A DNA stretch of 64,000 nt, from contig NZ_JAYEZO010000002.1 of NCBI RefSeq assembly GCF_037031285.1, positions 744,001-808,000 of the forward strand, read 5' to 3'. The translations under genes were made by a program, and so were the position numbers. The DNA is from Halobellus sp. LT62. Its GTDB lineage: Archaea > Halobacteriota > Halobacteria > Halobacteriales > Haloferacaceae. Numbering within the stretch: the first letter of the stretch is position 1; the number at the start of each line of letters is the position of its first letter. The notes beneath the pieces were generated by a model, which saw only the letters and a list, made by a program, of their open reading frames with translations, was not told where the DNA came from and ran no database searches. Positions 52,275 to 60,974 of this stretch are shown here, in pieces.

Positions 52275-53786
52275 TCAGCCCAAGAACGCGGGCGTCACCG
52301 TCGGCAGCGAGATGAGCCACAGGCTCGCGGCGGTGTAGCCGATCATCACGAAGACGAACGGGTACTGGCTCCGGATCGCCTGCAAGCGACTGGGGAAGAG
52401 TCGATAGGCGATCGAGTGCGCCACCCAGATTGCGACGAGATGCCCGCCGAGCACGAAGACGATATTCAACGCCGACACCCACGCGGGGAGCGTGAGAACG
52501 ACGGGGTTCGTCGGTGCAGACAGCGGCGAAGCGAGGACAGTGGAGAGGGATGGAGAAAGCGACAGGAAGAACGCGAAGTAGTGCGCGAGGTGATAGCCCG
52601 CGGCGACGACCAAGAGCGGCGGGGCGAAGGCGACGGCGAGCTCCCGCGGCGTTCGCGTCGTCAGCACCCGTCGCACGGAGACGTGCGCCGCCGCGAGGTA
52701 CGCGCCGTAGAACAGTCCGAAGCCGCCGACGAAGAGCACGGCGTACACGAGCGTCGGCGGAAGTCCGACGCCGACGACGCTCCGCACCGTCGCCGCCCCC
52801 TGCTCGGTGGTGACGAAGCCGCTGAACGTGAGTTCCCAGACGAGCGCGACGGCGACGGCGACGTCGCTCAGTCCGGTCACGACTCGCTGCCGGGTCCGCC
52901 CCGACCCATCGGTCGCGGTCGCCTGTTCGTCCGCGAGTGTCGGGTCGCCCGCGACGGATCCAGTCCGTTCGTCGATCTCGACGAGGCGCATCGCCGGCAG
53001 CGACGCGCGGAGCCGACCGCCCTCCCACGCGAGGGGGGCGACCCGGCCGTAGAACCGGAAGAACGTCGCGACCGGGTCGACGTTTCTGAACCACGCGTCG
53101 CTCCCGACGAGCACCGCGCCGGCGACGGTGAGGACGCCGTAGACGGCCGCGAGCGCCGCGAGCGTCCGGGGCGTGTCGGTGACGCCGGTCGTCGTCTCGA
53201 TCCACACGAGTAGCAGGATACCGGCGACGGCGGGCCAGCGACCGAGTCGGTCGGGATACTCCACGAACCCGTTCGGCAGCCGCGAGGCGACCGTCTCGAA
53301 GGGATTCAGTGCGGGCCAGACGTTACCGACGGCGTATGTAGCCATCGTCAGTCCCGTGCGACCACCCGCGAAGACGACCACGACCGCGAAGTTGATCGTC
53401 GAGAGCTGCGGACCGGTGACTCCGCGGTAGACCACGAGCGCGAACAGGAGCAGGCCGACGAGCGCGCCGACCGCAACTCCGACGGGGCGAACGCGGTCGC
53501 TCGCAGCGAGATCCTGCCGCCACCCGTGCACGCGCTCGACGAACCCGCGGTCGGTCACGAACCCGGCCAGAAGCGCCGAGGCACCGATCGCCGCCCCGCC
53601 GGTGGCGACGTAGAGCCACCGCGGTATCGCCAATCCGCCCTGCGATGCCTCCGACAGCCCCACGGCGGCGTTGCTCGCGGCGACGCCCCGCGCGAGAAGG
53701 AGCGCGCCGACGAGGGCGAGCCCCAGCGTCGCGGCTCTGGCGGTCCATCGGGTCGCCGCGCCGCGGGAGGGTCCGTCACGAGGCAT
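52275..53786 (-). CDS. Multispan membrane protein of unknown function
   Basis: 503 residues with about 12 predicted membrane helices and a soluble, acidic loop near residues 275-310 (IDERTGSVAGDPTLADEQ). Motifs seen: NPFETVASRLPNGFVEYPDRLG after helix 4, and AAGYHLAHYFAFF with paired His residues in helix 9 plus GGHLVAIWVAH. Paired His in the membrane could bind metal or heme, which is inference. Its start overlaps the upstream zinc-finger gene by 11 bases, so the two are coupled. Confidence 0.75.
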   Translation of the reverse strand: MPRDGPSRGAATRWTARAATLGLALVGALLLARGVAASNAAVGLSEASQGGLAIPRWLYVATGGAAIGASALLAGFVTDRGFVERVHGWRQDLAASDRVRPVGVAVGALVGLLLFALVVYRGVTGPQLSTINFAVVVVFAGGRTGLTMATYAVGNVWPALNPFETVASRLPNGFVEYPDRLGRWPAVAGILLLVWIETTTGVTDTPRTLAALAAVYGVLTVAGAVLVGSDAWFRNVDPVATFFRFYGRVAPLAWEGGRLRASLPAMRLVEIDERTGSVAGDPTLADEQATATDGSGRTRQRVVTGLSDVAVAVALVWELTFSGFVTTEQGAATVRSVVGVGLPPTLVYAVLFVGGFGLFYGAYLAAAHVSVRRVLTTRTPRELAVAFAPPLLVVAAGYHLAHYFAFFLSLSPSLSTVLASPLSAPTNPVVLTLPAWVSALNIVFVLGGHLVAIWVAHSIAYRLFPSRLQAIRSQYPFVFVMIGYTAASLWLISLPTVTPAFLG

Positions 53787-54054
53787 AGAACACGTAGAGA
53801 AAGAGGAATCCGAAGTACAACAGCACGAGGATTCCGAGCGCGCGGAGGCGGAACGAGCGGATCGCGCGTTCCTCGGCGGCGTAGACCTCGCGGTAGGCGT
53901 CGCGCTCAGCCTCGTCGAGCGCGCTCGGGTGGGTGACGCCGCGGTGTAAGTTCAGTAAGTCCTCGGTGTAGAACCGACGGCCGCAGTCCTCGCAGGCGTA
54001 GTCGGCTCGCTCGGGGCGGTCCGCAACGGTTTCGGTGGAGTGAGTTTCCGTCAT
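53776..54054 (-). CDS. Small C2H2 zinc-finger protein with membrane anchor
   Basis: 92 residues: an acidic N terminus, a C2H2-type finger (YACEDCGRRFYTEDLLNLHRGVTH, Cys-x2-Cys then His-x4-His), and a C-terminal membrane helix (LRALGILVLLYFGFLFLYVFY). It overlaps the multispan protein gene by 11 bases and probably works with it. Small membrane-tethered zinc fingers are frequent in haloarchaea. Function unknown. Confidence 0.82.
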   Translation of the reverse strand: MTETHSTETVADRPERADYACEDCGRRFYTEDLLNLHRGVTHPSALDEAERDAYREVYAAEERAIRSFRLRALGILVLLYFGFLFLYVFYAS

Positions 54055-54149
54055 TGGTTCCGTCGTCAGCGTGGTCGGAGTCGTCGTCAGGGTGATCGAA
54101 ACCACCGTCAGGGTACCGTGACGCTCGCGCGTTCGTCCCTCGTGCGTCC

Positions 54150-55403
54150 CTACGTCCACGGCACCGAACGCTGCTGCAACTCGCCCGCCAGCGGGCGTCC
54201 CATCGCGTCGGCCGGGTCCTCGCAGTGTTCGAGTGCCCACATCAGCTTCACCTTCGCCGTGCCCGGGAGCGTGTCGCCGGTCTCGACGACCCCGGCGTCG
54301 ATGAGGTCGCGACCGGTGTCGTAGACGCGGTCGCAGACGCGGCCCTCCAGACACTGACTCGTCATCGCGACGACGACGCCGTCGTCGACGAGACCTTTGA
54401 GCACCGGGATCAGATCGGTGTGGACGTGCCCGAGACCGGTCCCCTCGACGATCAGCCCGTCGAGGTCGGCCTCTCGGAGCGTCGCCGCGTAGCGGTCGAC
54501 GTCCAGTCCGGGCGTGAACTTCAGGAGGTCGACGCTCTCGTTCAACTCCGTGCTCACGTCGAGGTCGACGGCGTCGCGCTCGGCGTATTCGCGATGGAAC
54601 TCGACGGTTTCGGCGTCGTAGTCTACTTCCCCCAGCGGCTCCGCGCCGACCGTCTCGAAGGCGTCGCGTCGGGAGGTGTGGTTCTTGCGGACGCGCGTGC
54701 CGCGGTGGAGCGCGCAGACGTCGTCGGACGTGGAGCCGTGCATACAGACGAGCACCTCGGCGGCGTCGGCCATCGCGGCCTCGACGGCGCAGACCGCGTT
54801 CATCACGTTGTCCGAGGAGGGGCGATCCGCCGAGCGCTGGCTGCCGGTGAAGACGATCGGAACGGGCGTGTCGAGCATGTACGACAGCGCCGACGCGGAG
54901 AACTGCATCGTGTCGGTGCCGTGCATCACGACGACGCCGTCGGCACCGGCGCGGATCTCCTCGGCGACGGCCTCGGCGAGCTCTTTCCAGACCGCGGGTG
55001 TCATGTTCTCCGAGAGGATGTTCGTGACGACGCGGCCGCGGTAGTTGGCCCGGCCCGCGAGGTCGGGGACGGCGCGCAGCACGTCCTCGGCGTCGAACTG
55101 CGCTGTCACCGCGCCGGTGCGGTAGTCGACCGTCGAGGCGATGGTGCCGCCGGTCGAGATGAGTGAGACCGTCGGCAGGTCGTCGTCGAAGGCGATCTCG
55201 CTTTCTTCCGATTCCGACTGTGCGGCTTCGACGTCGTAGACGTTCGATTCGACGACGTCCACGTCGGCGTCTTCGCGCGCGATCCCCACGTTGTACCCGC
55301 CGTCGAGCTTGACGACGAGGTGTTCCGGCGTCGAGGAGGGCATCAGGACGCCCTCGTTCGTGACGCCCGCGCGTTCGACGCGGACGCGGTCTCCGGCGTT
55401 CAT
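54150..55403 (-). CDS. gatD: Glu-tRNA(Gln) amidotransferase subunit D
   Basis: 417 residues: an N-terminal beta-barrel-like domain (about 1-75; MNAGDRVRVERAGVTNEGVLM) and an asparaginase-type domain with SLISTGGTIASTVDYRTGA and VVMHGTDTMQFSASALSYML (nucleophile Thr and Thr-Asp-Lys set), FTGSQRSADRPSSDN. GatD with GatE converts Glu-tRNA(Gln) to Gln-tRNA(Gln) in archaea. gatE is not in the window. The start at 55403 matches the family. Confidence 0.93.
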   Translation of the reverse strand: MNAGDRVRVERAGVTNEGVLMPSSTPEHLVVKLDGGYNVGIAREDADVDVVESNVYDVEAAQSESEESEIAFDDDLPTVSLISTGGTIASTVDYRTGAVTAQFDAEDVLRAVPDLAGRANYRGRVVTNILSENMTPAVWKELAEAVAEEIRAGADGVVVMHGTDTMQFSASALSYMLDTPVPIVFTGSQRSADRPSSDNVMNAVCAVEAAMADAAEVLVCMHGSTSDDVCALHRGTRVRKNHTSRRDAFETVGAEPLGEVDYDAETVEFHREYAERDAVDLDVSTELNESVDLLKFTPGLDVDRYAATLREADLDGLIVEGTGLGHVHTDLIPVLKGLVDDGVVVAMTSQCLEGRVCDRVYDTGRDLIDAGVVETGDTLPGTAKVKLMWALEHCEDPADAMGRPLAGELQQRSVPWT

Positions 55404-55517
55404 ACCCGTCGATACCGGGGGCGCGGACTTGAATCCATTCGTTCGCACCGGCGCGTTCACGACGCAACGAGAAAGGTGGATATAGGGTGCCGCAGATGAA
55501 ACGTCCCGCAGAGACAG

Positions 55518-55952
55518 ATGTTCGAGCGAATCTTACTGCCGACCGACGGAACTGACTCGATGGACGCGGTCGTCGAGACCGCGGCCGACATCGCGGAGCG
55601 ACGCGGGGCCGAGGTGCACGTTCTCTACGTCATCGACGATCGGGCGTTCCTCACGCTCGAAGAGCAGATGAAGACCGACGTGCTCACCGAACTCGAAGTC
55701 GAGGGCGAAGCCGCGACCGACCGCGCCGCCGCGCGCCTGCGGGACGCCGGACTCGAAGTCACGACCGCGATCCGCGAGGGCGACCCGGCCGACGAGATCC
55801 TCGCGTACGCGGATGTCGTCGGGGCGGACCTCATCACGATGGGCACCCGACGGGGCGACTACGCGAAGAATATGATGGGCAGCGTCTCACAGGAAGTCGT
55901 CGCGCGCTCGGCGGTACCCGTTCTCACGACGAATCTCGTCGCCGAGGAGTGA
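55518..55952 (+). CDS. Universal stress protein (UspA family)
   Basis: 144 residues. FERILLPTDGTDSMDAVVETA begins the fold, and MGTRRGDYAKNMMGSVSQEVVARSAVPVLT carries the ATP-binding G-x2-G-x9-G-S motif. A small nucleotide-binding stress protein. It is divergent from gatD, with about 115 bases between them. Confidence 0.93.
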   Translation: MFERILLPTDGTDSMDAVVETAADIAERRGAEVHVLYVIDDRAFLTLEEQMKTDVLTELEVEGEAATDRAAARLRDAGLEVTTAIREGDPADEILAYADVVGADLITMGTRRGDYAKNMMGSVSQEVVARSAVPVLTTNLVAEE

Positions 55953-56037
55953 CGCGCTCTCCGCCGGCCAACGACGCCCTCGCCGACACGAAATAACGCG
56001 TTCCACTCGTTGCTGCACACGTCGCTCCGTCGGTGAC

Positions 56038-56445
56038 TCACTCGTCGGGATCGAACTCCAACGCCAGCGAGTTGATGCAGTAGCGCTTGCCGGTCGGCTC
56101 CGGGCCGTCGTCGAAGACGTGTCCGAGGTGGCCGCCGCAGTTCCGACAGCGCACCTCGATCCGCCGCATCCCGTGTCGGGTATCCGTTTTCGTCTCGATG
56201 GCGTCCTCGTCGGCGTCGAAGAACGAGGGCCACCCCGAGTTCGAGTCGAACTTCGTGTCGCTGTCGAACAGCGCCGCACCGCAGCCCGCACAGCGGAACG
56301 TCCCCTCGTCGTCGACGTCGAGGTACTCGCCGCTGAACTTCGGCTCCGTCCCGCGCTCTCGCAGGATCTCGTACTGCTCGTCGGTGAGTCGCTCGCGCCA
56401 CGCCGCCTCGGAGTCAGGTAGGTCTTCAGTCGTCTCGTTCGCCAT
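56038..56445 (-). CDS. msrB: Peptide-methionine (R)-S-oxide reductase
   Basis: 135 residues. Zinc-binding pairs CAGC and [34 protein letters not shown], and the catalytic Cys in [12 protein letters not shown]. It repairs oxidised methionine with R stereochemistry. Length and motifs are complete. Confidence 0.96.
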   Translation of the reverse strand: MANETTEDLPDSEAAWRERLTDEQYEILRERGTEPKFSGEYLDVDDEGTFRCAGCGAALFDSDTKFDSNSGWPSFFDADEDAIETKTDTRHGMRRIEVRCRNCGGHLGHVFDDGPEPTGKRYCINSLALEFDPDE

Positions 56446-56529
56446 ACTTGCTCTTGGGCTCGGAGCGTGAAGAACCTCGCCCCGTGGATTCCCAACGCCT
56501 TTCGAGTCCGACGTTCGCTTCGACGCCCC

Positions 56530-56946
56530 TCACTCGTCGTCGCGTTTGAGAAACGACGGCAGCCGGAGCCGTTCGAGCTCGTCGATATCGTAACCGTCGA
56601 GCACCGACGGCTGTTCGACCGCCTCCGGGAGGTCGCGCGAGCCGCGGTCCGCCTGCAGCGACTCCGGAGACGGTGCCGTCGAATCGCCGGCTTCGACGAG
56701 TTCCTCCCACGTCTCCTCGTCGCTGTCGTGCAGCGGCCGGACGTCCTGCACCTTCCGCTTTCCCTCCTCGAACGCGAGGTCGAGAACGCTCCGCTCGTAG
56801 GCGCTGGAGGCGAGCGCGCGAATGCGCGAACGCTCCTCGGGGTCGCCGTATCCGAGTTGTGCGGCGATGCCGAGCGTGTACGTCCGTCGGACCGCCTCCT
56901 CGCCGGAGAGCGATTCCCAGTCGGTGTCGAAGACGCGTTCGTACAT
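56530..56946 (-). CDS. Hypothetical haloarchaeal protein next to KaiC-like ATPase
   Basis: 138 residues, acidic, mostly helical, without a membrane segment or recognised motif; AAQLGYGDPEERSRIRALASSAYERSVLDLAFEEGK is the most conserved-looking part. It lies 1 base downstream of the KaiC-like gene in the same direction, so the products may act together. Confidence 0.75.
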   Translation of the reverse strand: MYERVFDTDWESLSGEEAVRRTYTLGIAAQLGYGDPEERSRIRALASSAYERSVLDLAFEEGKRKVQDVRPLHDSDEETWEELVEAGDSTAPSPESLQADRGSRDLPEAVEQPSVLDGYDIDELERLRLPSFLKRDDE

Positions 56947-56947
56947 C

Positions 56948-57652
56948 TCAGAAGTCCACGCGTTTCGTCGGATCGACGGTGAGGCCCTCGTCGGTGAACC
57001 GGAGCGATCGGATGTCGCAGTCGATGTCTGTGCCGCGCATCTTCACGACCTGTATCCCGCGGGTCATTCCGGTCGCCTCGAGGTAGTTGTGGAAGAAGAC
57101 GACCCCGTGTGCGAGGAAGTGCTCGTCGGCGTAGGCGCTCGGATCGGTCATCTCCGAGATGAGAAGCGTCGTCGCGTCGCAGTCTTTCAACGCCGTCAGA
57201 AACCGCGCCATCTCGTCCTCGCCGTCGGTGAAAAACAGTTCGAGAAGCATCGTCGAGTCGATGACGAGCCGATCGATCTCTCTGGAGTTCACGAACGCGA
57301 CGACCTTGTCGGTCAGCCCTTGGACGCTGGAGGGGGAGCCGCTCTGTGAGAACTGATTCAACAGCCGCTTGCCCTTCTTGTTCGCCAAGTTGACGAAGCG
57401 GAACTGCTCGGAGGCCGCGAGCGTCTCGAACCCGAACTCGAAGCTCGACATGTCGTCGACGAGTTCACCTCTGGATTCGTGCATCGTGATGTACAGGCAG
57501 TTCTCGCCGTTTCGGAGTCCCTCGGCGACGAACTGCGCGGTGAACGTCGTCTTGCCGCTTCCCGGCGGGCCTGACAGTACGTACAGCCGTTCCGGGAGAA
57601 ACCCACCTTGGATGAGGTGATCGAACCCGCTGACGCCGCTCGGAATCCGCAT
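56948..57652 (-). CDS. KaiC-like RecA-superfamily ATPase (single domain)
   Basis: 234 residues. Start GVSGFDHLIQGGFLPERLYVL, Walker A GPPGSGKT at 28-35, then the Walker B-like strand DRLVIDSTML, and TTLLISEMTDP near the C terminus. Single-domain KaiC relatives in archaea serve in signalling and are often partners of small proteins. No circadian role is implied. It is the first gene of a two-gene operon. Confidence 0.88.
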   Translation of the reverse strand: MRIPSGVSGFDHLIQGGFLPERLYVLSGPPGSGKTTFTAQFVAEGLRNGENCLYITMHESRGELVDDMSSFEFGFETLAASEQFRFVNLANKKGKRLLNQFSQSGSPSSVQGLTDKVVAFVNSREIDRLVIDSTMLLELFFTDGEDEMARFLTALKDCDATTLLISEMTDPSAYADEHFLAHGVVFFHNYLEATGMTRGIQVVKMRGTDIDCDIRSLRFTDEGLTVDPTKRVDF

Positions 57653-57770
57653 ATCGGTGCGTCGACGGACGGCCGTATAACGGTTCCGGGCCGATTCTCA
57701 CGGAGAATAACGGCGGTGCGCGTGAGCCGCCGGCCCGAACGGTGATGCCGTTACGATCCCTCAATCGGGT

Positions 57771-58895
57771 ATGGCTCAGCGAGACGGTCCGCGACGTTCG
57801 CCGACGCGCGTCGGAATCGTCGGGGCGGGCGCGGCGGGCGTCGGGGCGGCGTACGCCCTGCGAGAGACCGACGCCGAGGTGACGATATTCGAGAAGAGCG
57901 GCGGCGTCTGCGGGCGCGCCGCCACGCGCAGGAAACACGGCTGTCACTACGACCACGGCGCGAACTACGTGCAGGCGACCGACGACCGGACCGCGGATCT
58001 CCTCGAACGCCTCGGCCGGTCGGGCCTCGTCGAGATCGACGAACCGGTCTGGACGTTCGACGCCGCCGGAACCGTCGCGCCGGGCGACGACCGCGAGTCA
58101 CGGAAGTACACGTGGACGGCGGGAATCACCCAGCTGGCGAAGCGCCTGCTGGCCCGCACGGACGCGACGGTTCACCGCCGGACCCGGATCGCCGAAATCC
58201 ACGTCGACGGCGACGCCGACCCGCGAGTGTGGTCGCTCGTCGCCGCCGACGGCGACGTCCACGGACCGTTCGACGTCGTCCTGTTGACGCCGCCCGCACC
58301 GCAGACGGCGGCCCTCCTCCGCGCGACCGCGTGGGACGATCCCCGCCGCGAGAGACTCGCGGCGGCCGTCGACGCCGTCCCGTATCGGACGATCCGGACC
58401 GTCGTTCTCCACTACCCGTTTCGCGAGACGTACCCGTGGTACGGCCTCGTGAACACCGACCGCGAGCACGCGATCGGCTGGCTGTCCCGCGAGGAGTGCA
58501 AGCGCGGGCACGTCCCCGACGGGGAGAGCCTGCTCGTCGTGCAGATGAGCCCCGAGTGGTCGAGGCGGCGGTACGACGATCCGCTCTCGGCGGTCGTCGA
58601 CGACGTTGCCGACCGTGTCGCGACGCTCATAGAGGACGACCGCTACCGCGACCCGGACTGGACGGACGACCAAGGGTGGCGGTACGCCCTCCCGGACGAC
58701 GCCGCTGACGAGTCACCCATCGACGACGCCGCTGATGAGTCGCCCATCGACGACGTCGCCACCGAGTCACTCCTCGACGAGGCCGCCGACGCTGGTCTCT
58801 GCGTCGCGGGCGATTGGGTCGCCGGCGAGGGCCGCGTCCCAGCGGCGCTCTGGAACGGATACGAGACTGGTGAACGGATCGCAGCGCGTCGGTGA
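57771..58895 (+). CDS. FAD-dependent amine oxidase/renalase-like oxidoreductase
   Basis: 374 residues. RVGIVGAGAAGVGAAYAL is the dinucleotide-binding loop, EKSGGVCGRAATRRKHGCHYDHGANYV follows as in NAD(P)-binding amine oxidases, and LCVAGDWVAGEGRVPAALWNGYETGERIA closes the FAD site. Near residues 305-340 there are three copies of a 9-residue repeat (DDAADESPI, DDAADESPI, DDVATESLL) from a 27-bp tandem repeat, an unusual acidic insertion. The next gene starts at or just after its stop. Confidence 0.88.
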   Translation: MAQRDGPRRSPTRVGIVGAGAAGVGAAYALRETDAEVTIFEKSGGVCGRAATRRKHGCHYDHGANYVQATDDRTADLLERLGRSGLVEIDEPVWTFDAAGTVAPGDDRESRKYTWTAGITQLAKRLLARTDATVHRRTRIAEIHVDGDADPRVWSLVAADGDVHGPFDVVLLTPPAPQTAALLRATAWDDPRRERLAAAVDAVPYRTIRTVVLHYPFRETYPWYGLVNTDREHAIGWLSREECKRGHVPDGESLLVVQMSPEWSRRRYDDPLSAVVDDVADRVATLIEDDRYRDPDWTDDQGWRYALPDDAADESPIDDAADESPIDDVATESLLDEAADAGLCVAGDWVAGEGRVPAALWNGYETGERIAARR

Positions 58896-58936
58896 TAGCA
58901 GACAGGCTTTACTCCGAGCGGCACCAACGCCCGCAC

Positions 58937-59749
58937 GTGTCGCTCACTGTTCGAATCGATCCCCACGTCCACTCCGAAGCCTCTTACGACAGTTCCGCGC
59001 CGACGGAGCTCCTCTTAGAGCAGGCGGCGGAGATCGGACTCGACGCCGTCGTCATCACCGACCACGACGTCCTCCACGAGTCCGTCCGCGCGGCGGAACT
59101 GGCCCCGATTTACGGGCTCGTCGGTATCCCCGGCGTCGAGGTGTCGACCGCCGACGGGCACCTTCTCGCGCTCGGCGTCGAGGAGATGCCGCCGCGGCGT
59201 AAACCGATGAGCGAGACCGCGGCGTGGATCCGCGAACGTGGCGGCGTCGCAATCGTCCCGCATCCCTTCCAGCGCAGCCGACACGGCGTCCGTCGGAACC
59301 GACTGGAGACGGTCGACCCCGACGCCATCGAGGTGTACAACTCGTGGGCGTTCACCGGCTGGAAGAACCGCCGCGCGCGGCGGTACGCCGATACGTTCGG
59401 TTACCCCGGCGTCGCCGGGAGCGACGCGCACAAGGTCGGGTTCGTCGGCCGCGCCTACACCGAAATCGAGATCGACGACGTCACTCGCTCGGGGTTGACC
59501 GCGGACGTCGTGTTGGACGCGATCCGCGACGGCGCGACGCGCGTCGAGGGACGGCGGACGCCCATCCCGACGTCCGCGCGCCACTACGCCGGTGCGGGCG
59601 TCAGAAAGAGCGGCTTCTACGCGAAGTACGGCGCGTACCGCAGCGGCGCGCTCGCGAAGTACGGTGCCTATCGAAGCGGTGCGCTGGCGAAGACCGGCGT
59701 CGTGCAGGCCGTGCGGACGCTGTATCGGCTCTCGCCGTTGTCGGGATGA
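58937..59749 (+). CDS. PHP-domain metal-dependent phosphoesterase
   Basis: 270 residues from a GTG start. RIDPHVHSEASYDS, VVITDHDVLHES, EVSTADGHLLALGV, VPHPFQRSRHG, VAGSDAHKVGF carry the His/Asp ligands of the PHP fold, related to the phosphoesterases of YciV/TrpH type. A GTG at 58892 overlaps the upstream stop (GTGA) and would add 15 residues. The C terminus has two copies of AKYGAYRSGAL and a part of a third, an odd tail. Confidence 0.85.
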   Translation: MSLTVRIDPHVHSEASYDSSAPTELLLEQAAEIGLDAVVITDHDVLHESVRAAELAPIYGLVGIPGVEVSTADGHLLALGVEEMPPRRKPMSETAAWIRERGGVAIVPHPFQRSRHGVRRNRLETVDPDAIEVYNSWAFTGWKNRRARRYADTFGYPGVAGSDAHKVGFVGRAYTEIEIDDVTRSGLTADVVLDAIRDGATRVEGRRTPIPTSARHYAGAGVRKSGFYAKYGAYRSGALAKYGAYRSGALAKTGVVQAVRTLYRLSPLSG

Positions 59750-59923
59750 GCTGAGCGGTCGTTTTAGACGAGGTCGCCGTCGACGCGACATCGGAGGCGT
59801 CGGTTGCCGCGTCGCAGTCGGACAGACCTGATTGTATCAGAATTCGATTAGTTCGGCCGCCCAGTCAGCGAGTGCACGCCCGCGACGATAACCGCTAAGT
59901 GGCCCGCGGCCGCGCGTCGAGGT

Positions 59924-60871
59924 ATGCTCGACGAGTTGCTCGGCCGCGCGGAGCTCAAAGCCCGGATCGAGGAACTGGAGGAGGAGAAGCGCCACCTCGA
60001 ACGCCGGGCGACGGCCGAGGAGGAGCGACGCTCGGAGGCCGCCCGGAAGCGACAGGAGGCCGAAGCCGAAGTCAATCGGCTCGAAGACAAGATCGAGGGG
60101 CTCGAAGAGCGCGTCGAACGGCTTTCGGGCTCCGGCGATGCCGACGTCGACTTCCGCGGGACCGAAGCCCTTCGCTGCGGCCGCCGCGACGGAATTCTCA
60201 ACCGACTGTCGTCGTTCGAGACCGACGCGGAGGGCGCGCTGACGGCGATGGTTCACGAGGACGTTCCGGATTCCGTCTCGGGGGCGCTCGGCGATCGCGC
60301 GGCGCTCGTTCACCGGGCTGCGCCGTGTCTCGTCTGCGTCGACGACGCCGGACTCGTCGCGGCCGCGCTCGACCCGCCGACCCCGCCCGCGGCGTTCGAC
60401 GAGTGGGGCTCGTCCTTCCGGATCGAGCGCTCGTGGTTCGCGCCCGTCGAGCCCGTCTGGGTCGCCCTCGTCCGCTCGGACCTGTTCGCTCTCGGCGTCT
60501 ACGACGGCGAGTCGGTAGCGCTCGTCGACGAGGTCGAATCCGACGTGATGGGCGCGCACTCGAAGGGCGGGTTCTCGCAGGCGCGGTTCGAGCGGCGTCG
60601 CGACCAGCAGGTAGACGAGCACTTAGAGCGCGCGCGCGACGCGATCGAGGCGCACCTCGACGCAGACGGTCCAGCGACGACCGAAACGGACGTCGACACC
60701 ACCGACGCCTCGACCGACCGCGAGCTGATCGTCCTCGGCGAGAAGACGGTTCTCGGTCGGTTCACCGATCTCGCCGACCGGACGGCCGCCGTCGATGCCA
60801 CCGGCGACCCCGACGAGGCGCTCGACCGCGCAGTGCGGGAGTTCTGGACGACTCGGCTGTCGCTGTTGTGA
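59924..60871 (+). CDS. Vms1/Ankzf1-like peptidyl-tRNA release factor
   Basis: 315 residues: an N-terminal coiled coil (about 10-68, KARIEELEEEKRHLERR), a middle domain, then FALGVYDGESVAL and the conserved HSKGGFSQARFERRRDQQ, whose G-x-x-Q loop (GGFSQ) matches the Vms1/ANKZF1 release site. Vms1 cleaves peptidyl-tRNA on stalled large subunits. The C-terminal part (ELIVLGEKTVLGRFTDL) resembles the rest of eRF1 domain 2. It is likely a ribosome-quality-control factor. Confidence 0.85.
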   Translation: MLDELLGRAELKARIEELEEEKRHLERRATAEEERRSEAARKRQEAEAEVNRLEDKIEGLEERVERLSGSGDADVDFRGTEALRCGRRDGILNRLSSFETDAEGALTAMVHEDVPDSVSGALGDRAALVHRAAPCLVCVDDAGLVAAALDPPTPPAAFDEWGSSFRIERSWFAPVEPVWVALVRSDLFALGVYDGESVALVDEVESDVMGAHSKGGFSQARFERRRDQQVDEHLERARDAIEAHLDADGPATTETDVDTTDASTDRELIVLGEKTVLGRFTDLADRTAAVDATGDPDEALDRAVREFWTTRLSLL

Positions 60872-60974
60872 CCGGCGGCGTCGGCCTTCGCGGCACGTCG
60901 TTCGGATGCGGACCGCTCGGATCAGGACCGTTCGGATCAAGAGCGTTAAAACGACAGTCGCCGTCCGTTCAGGT

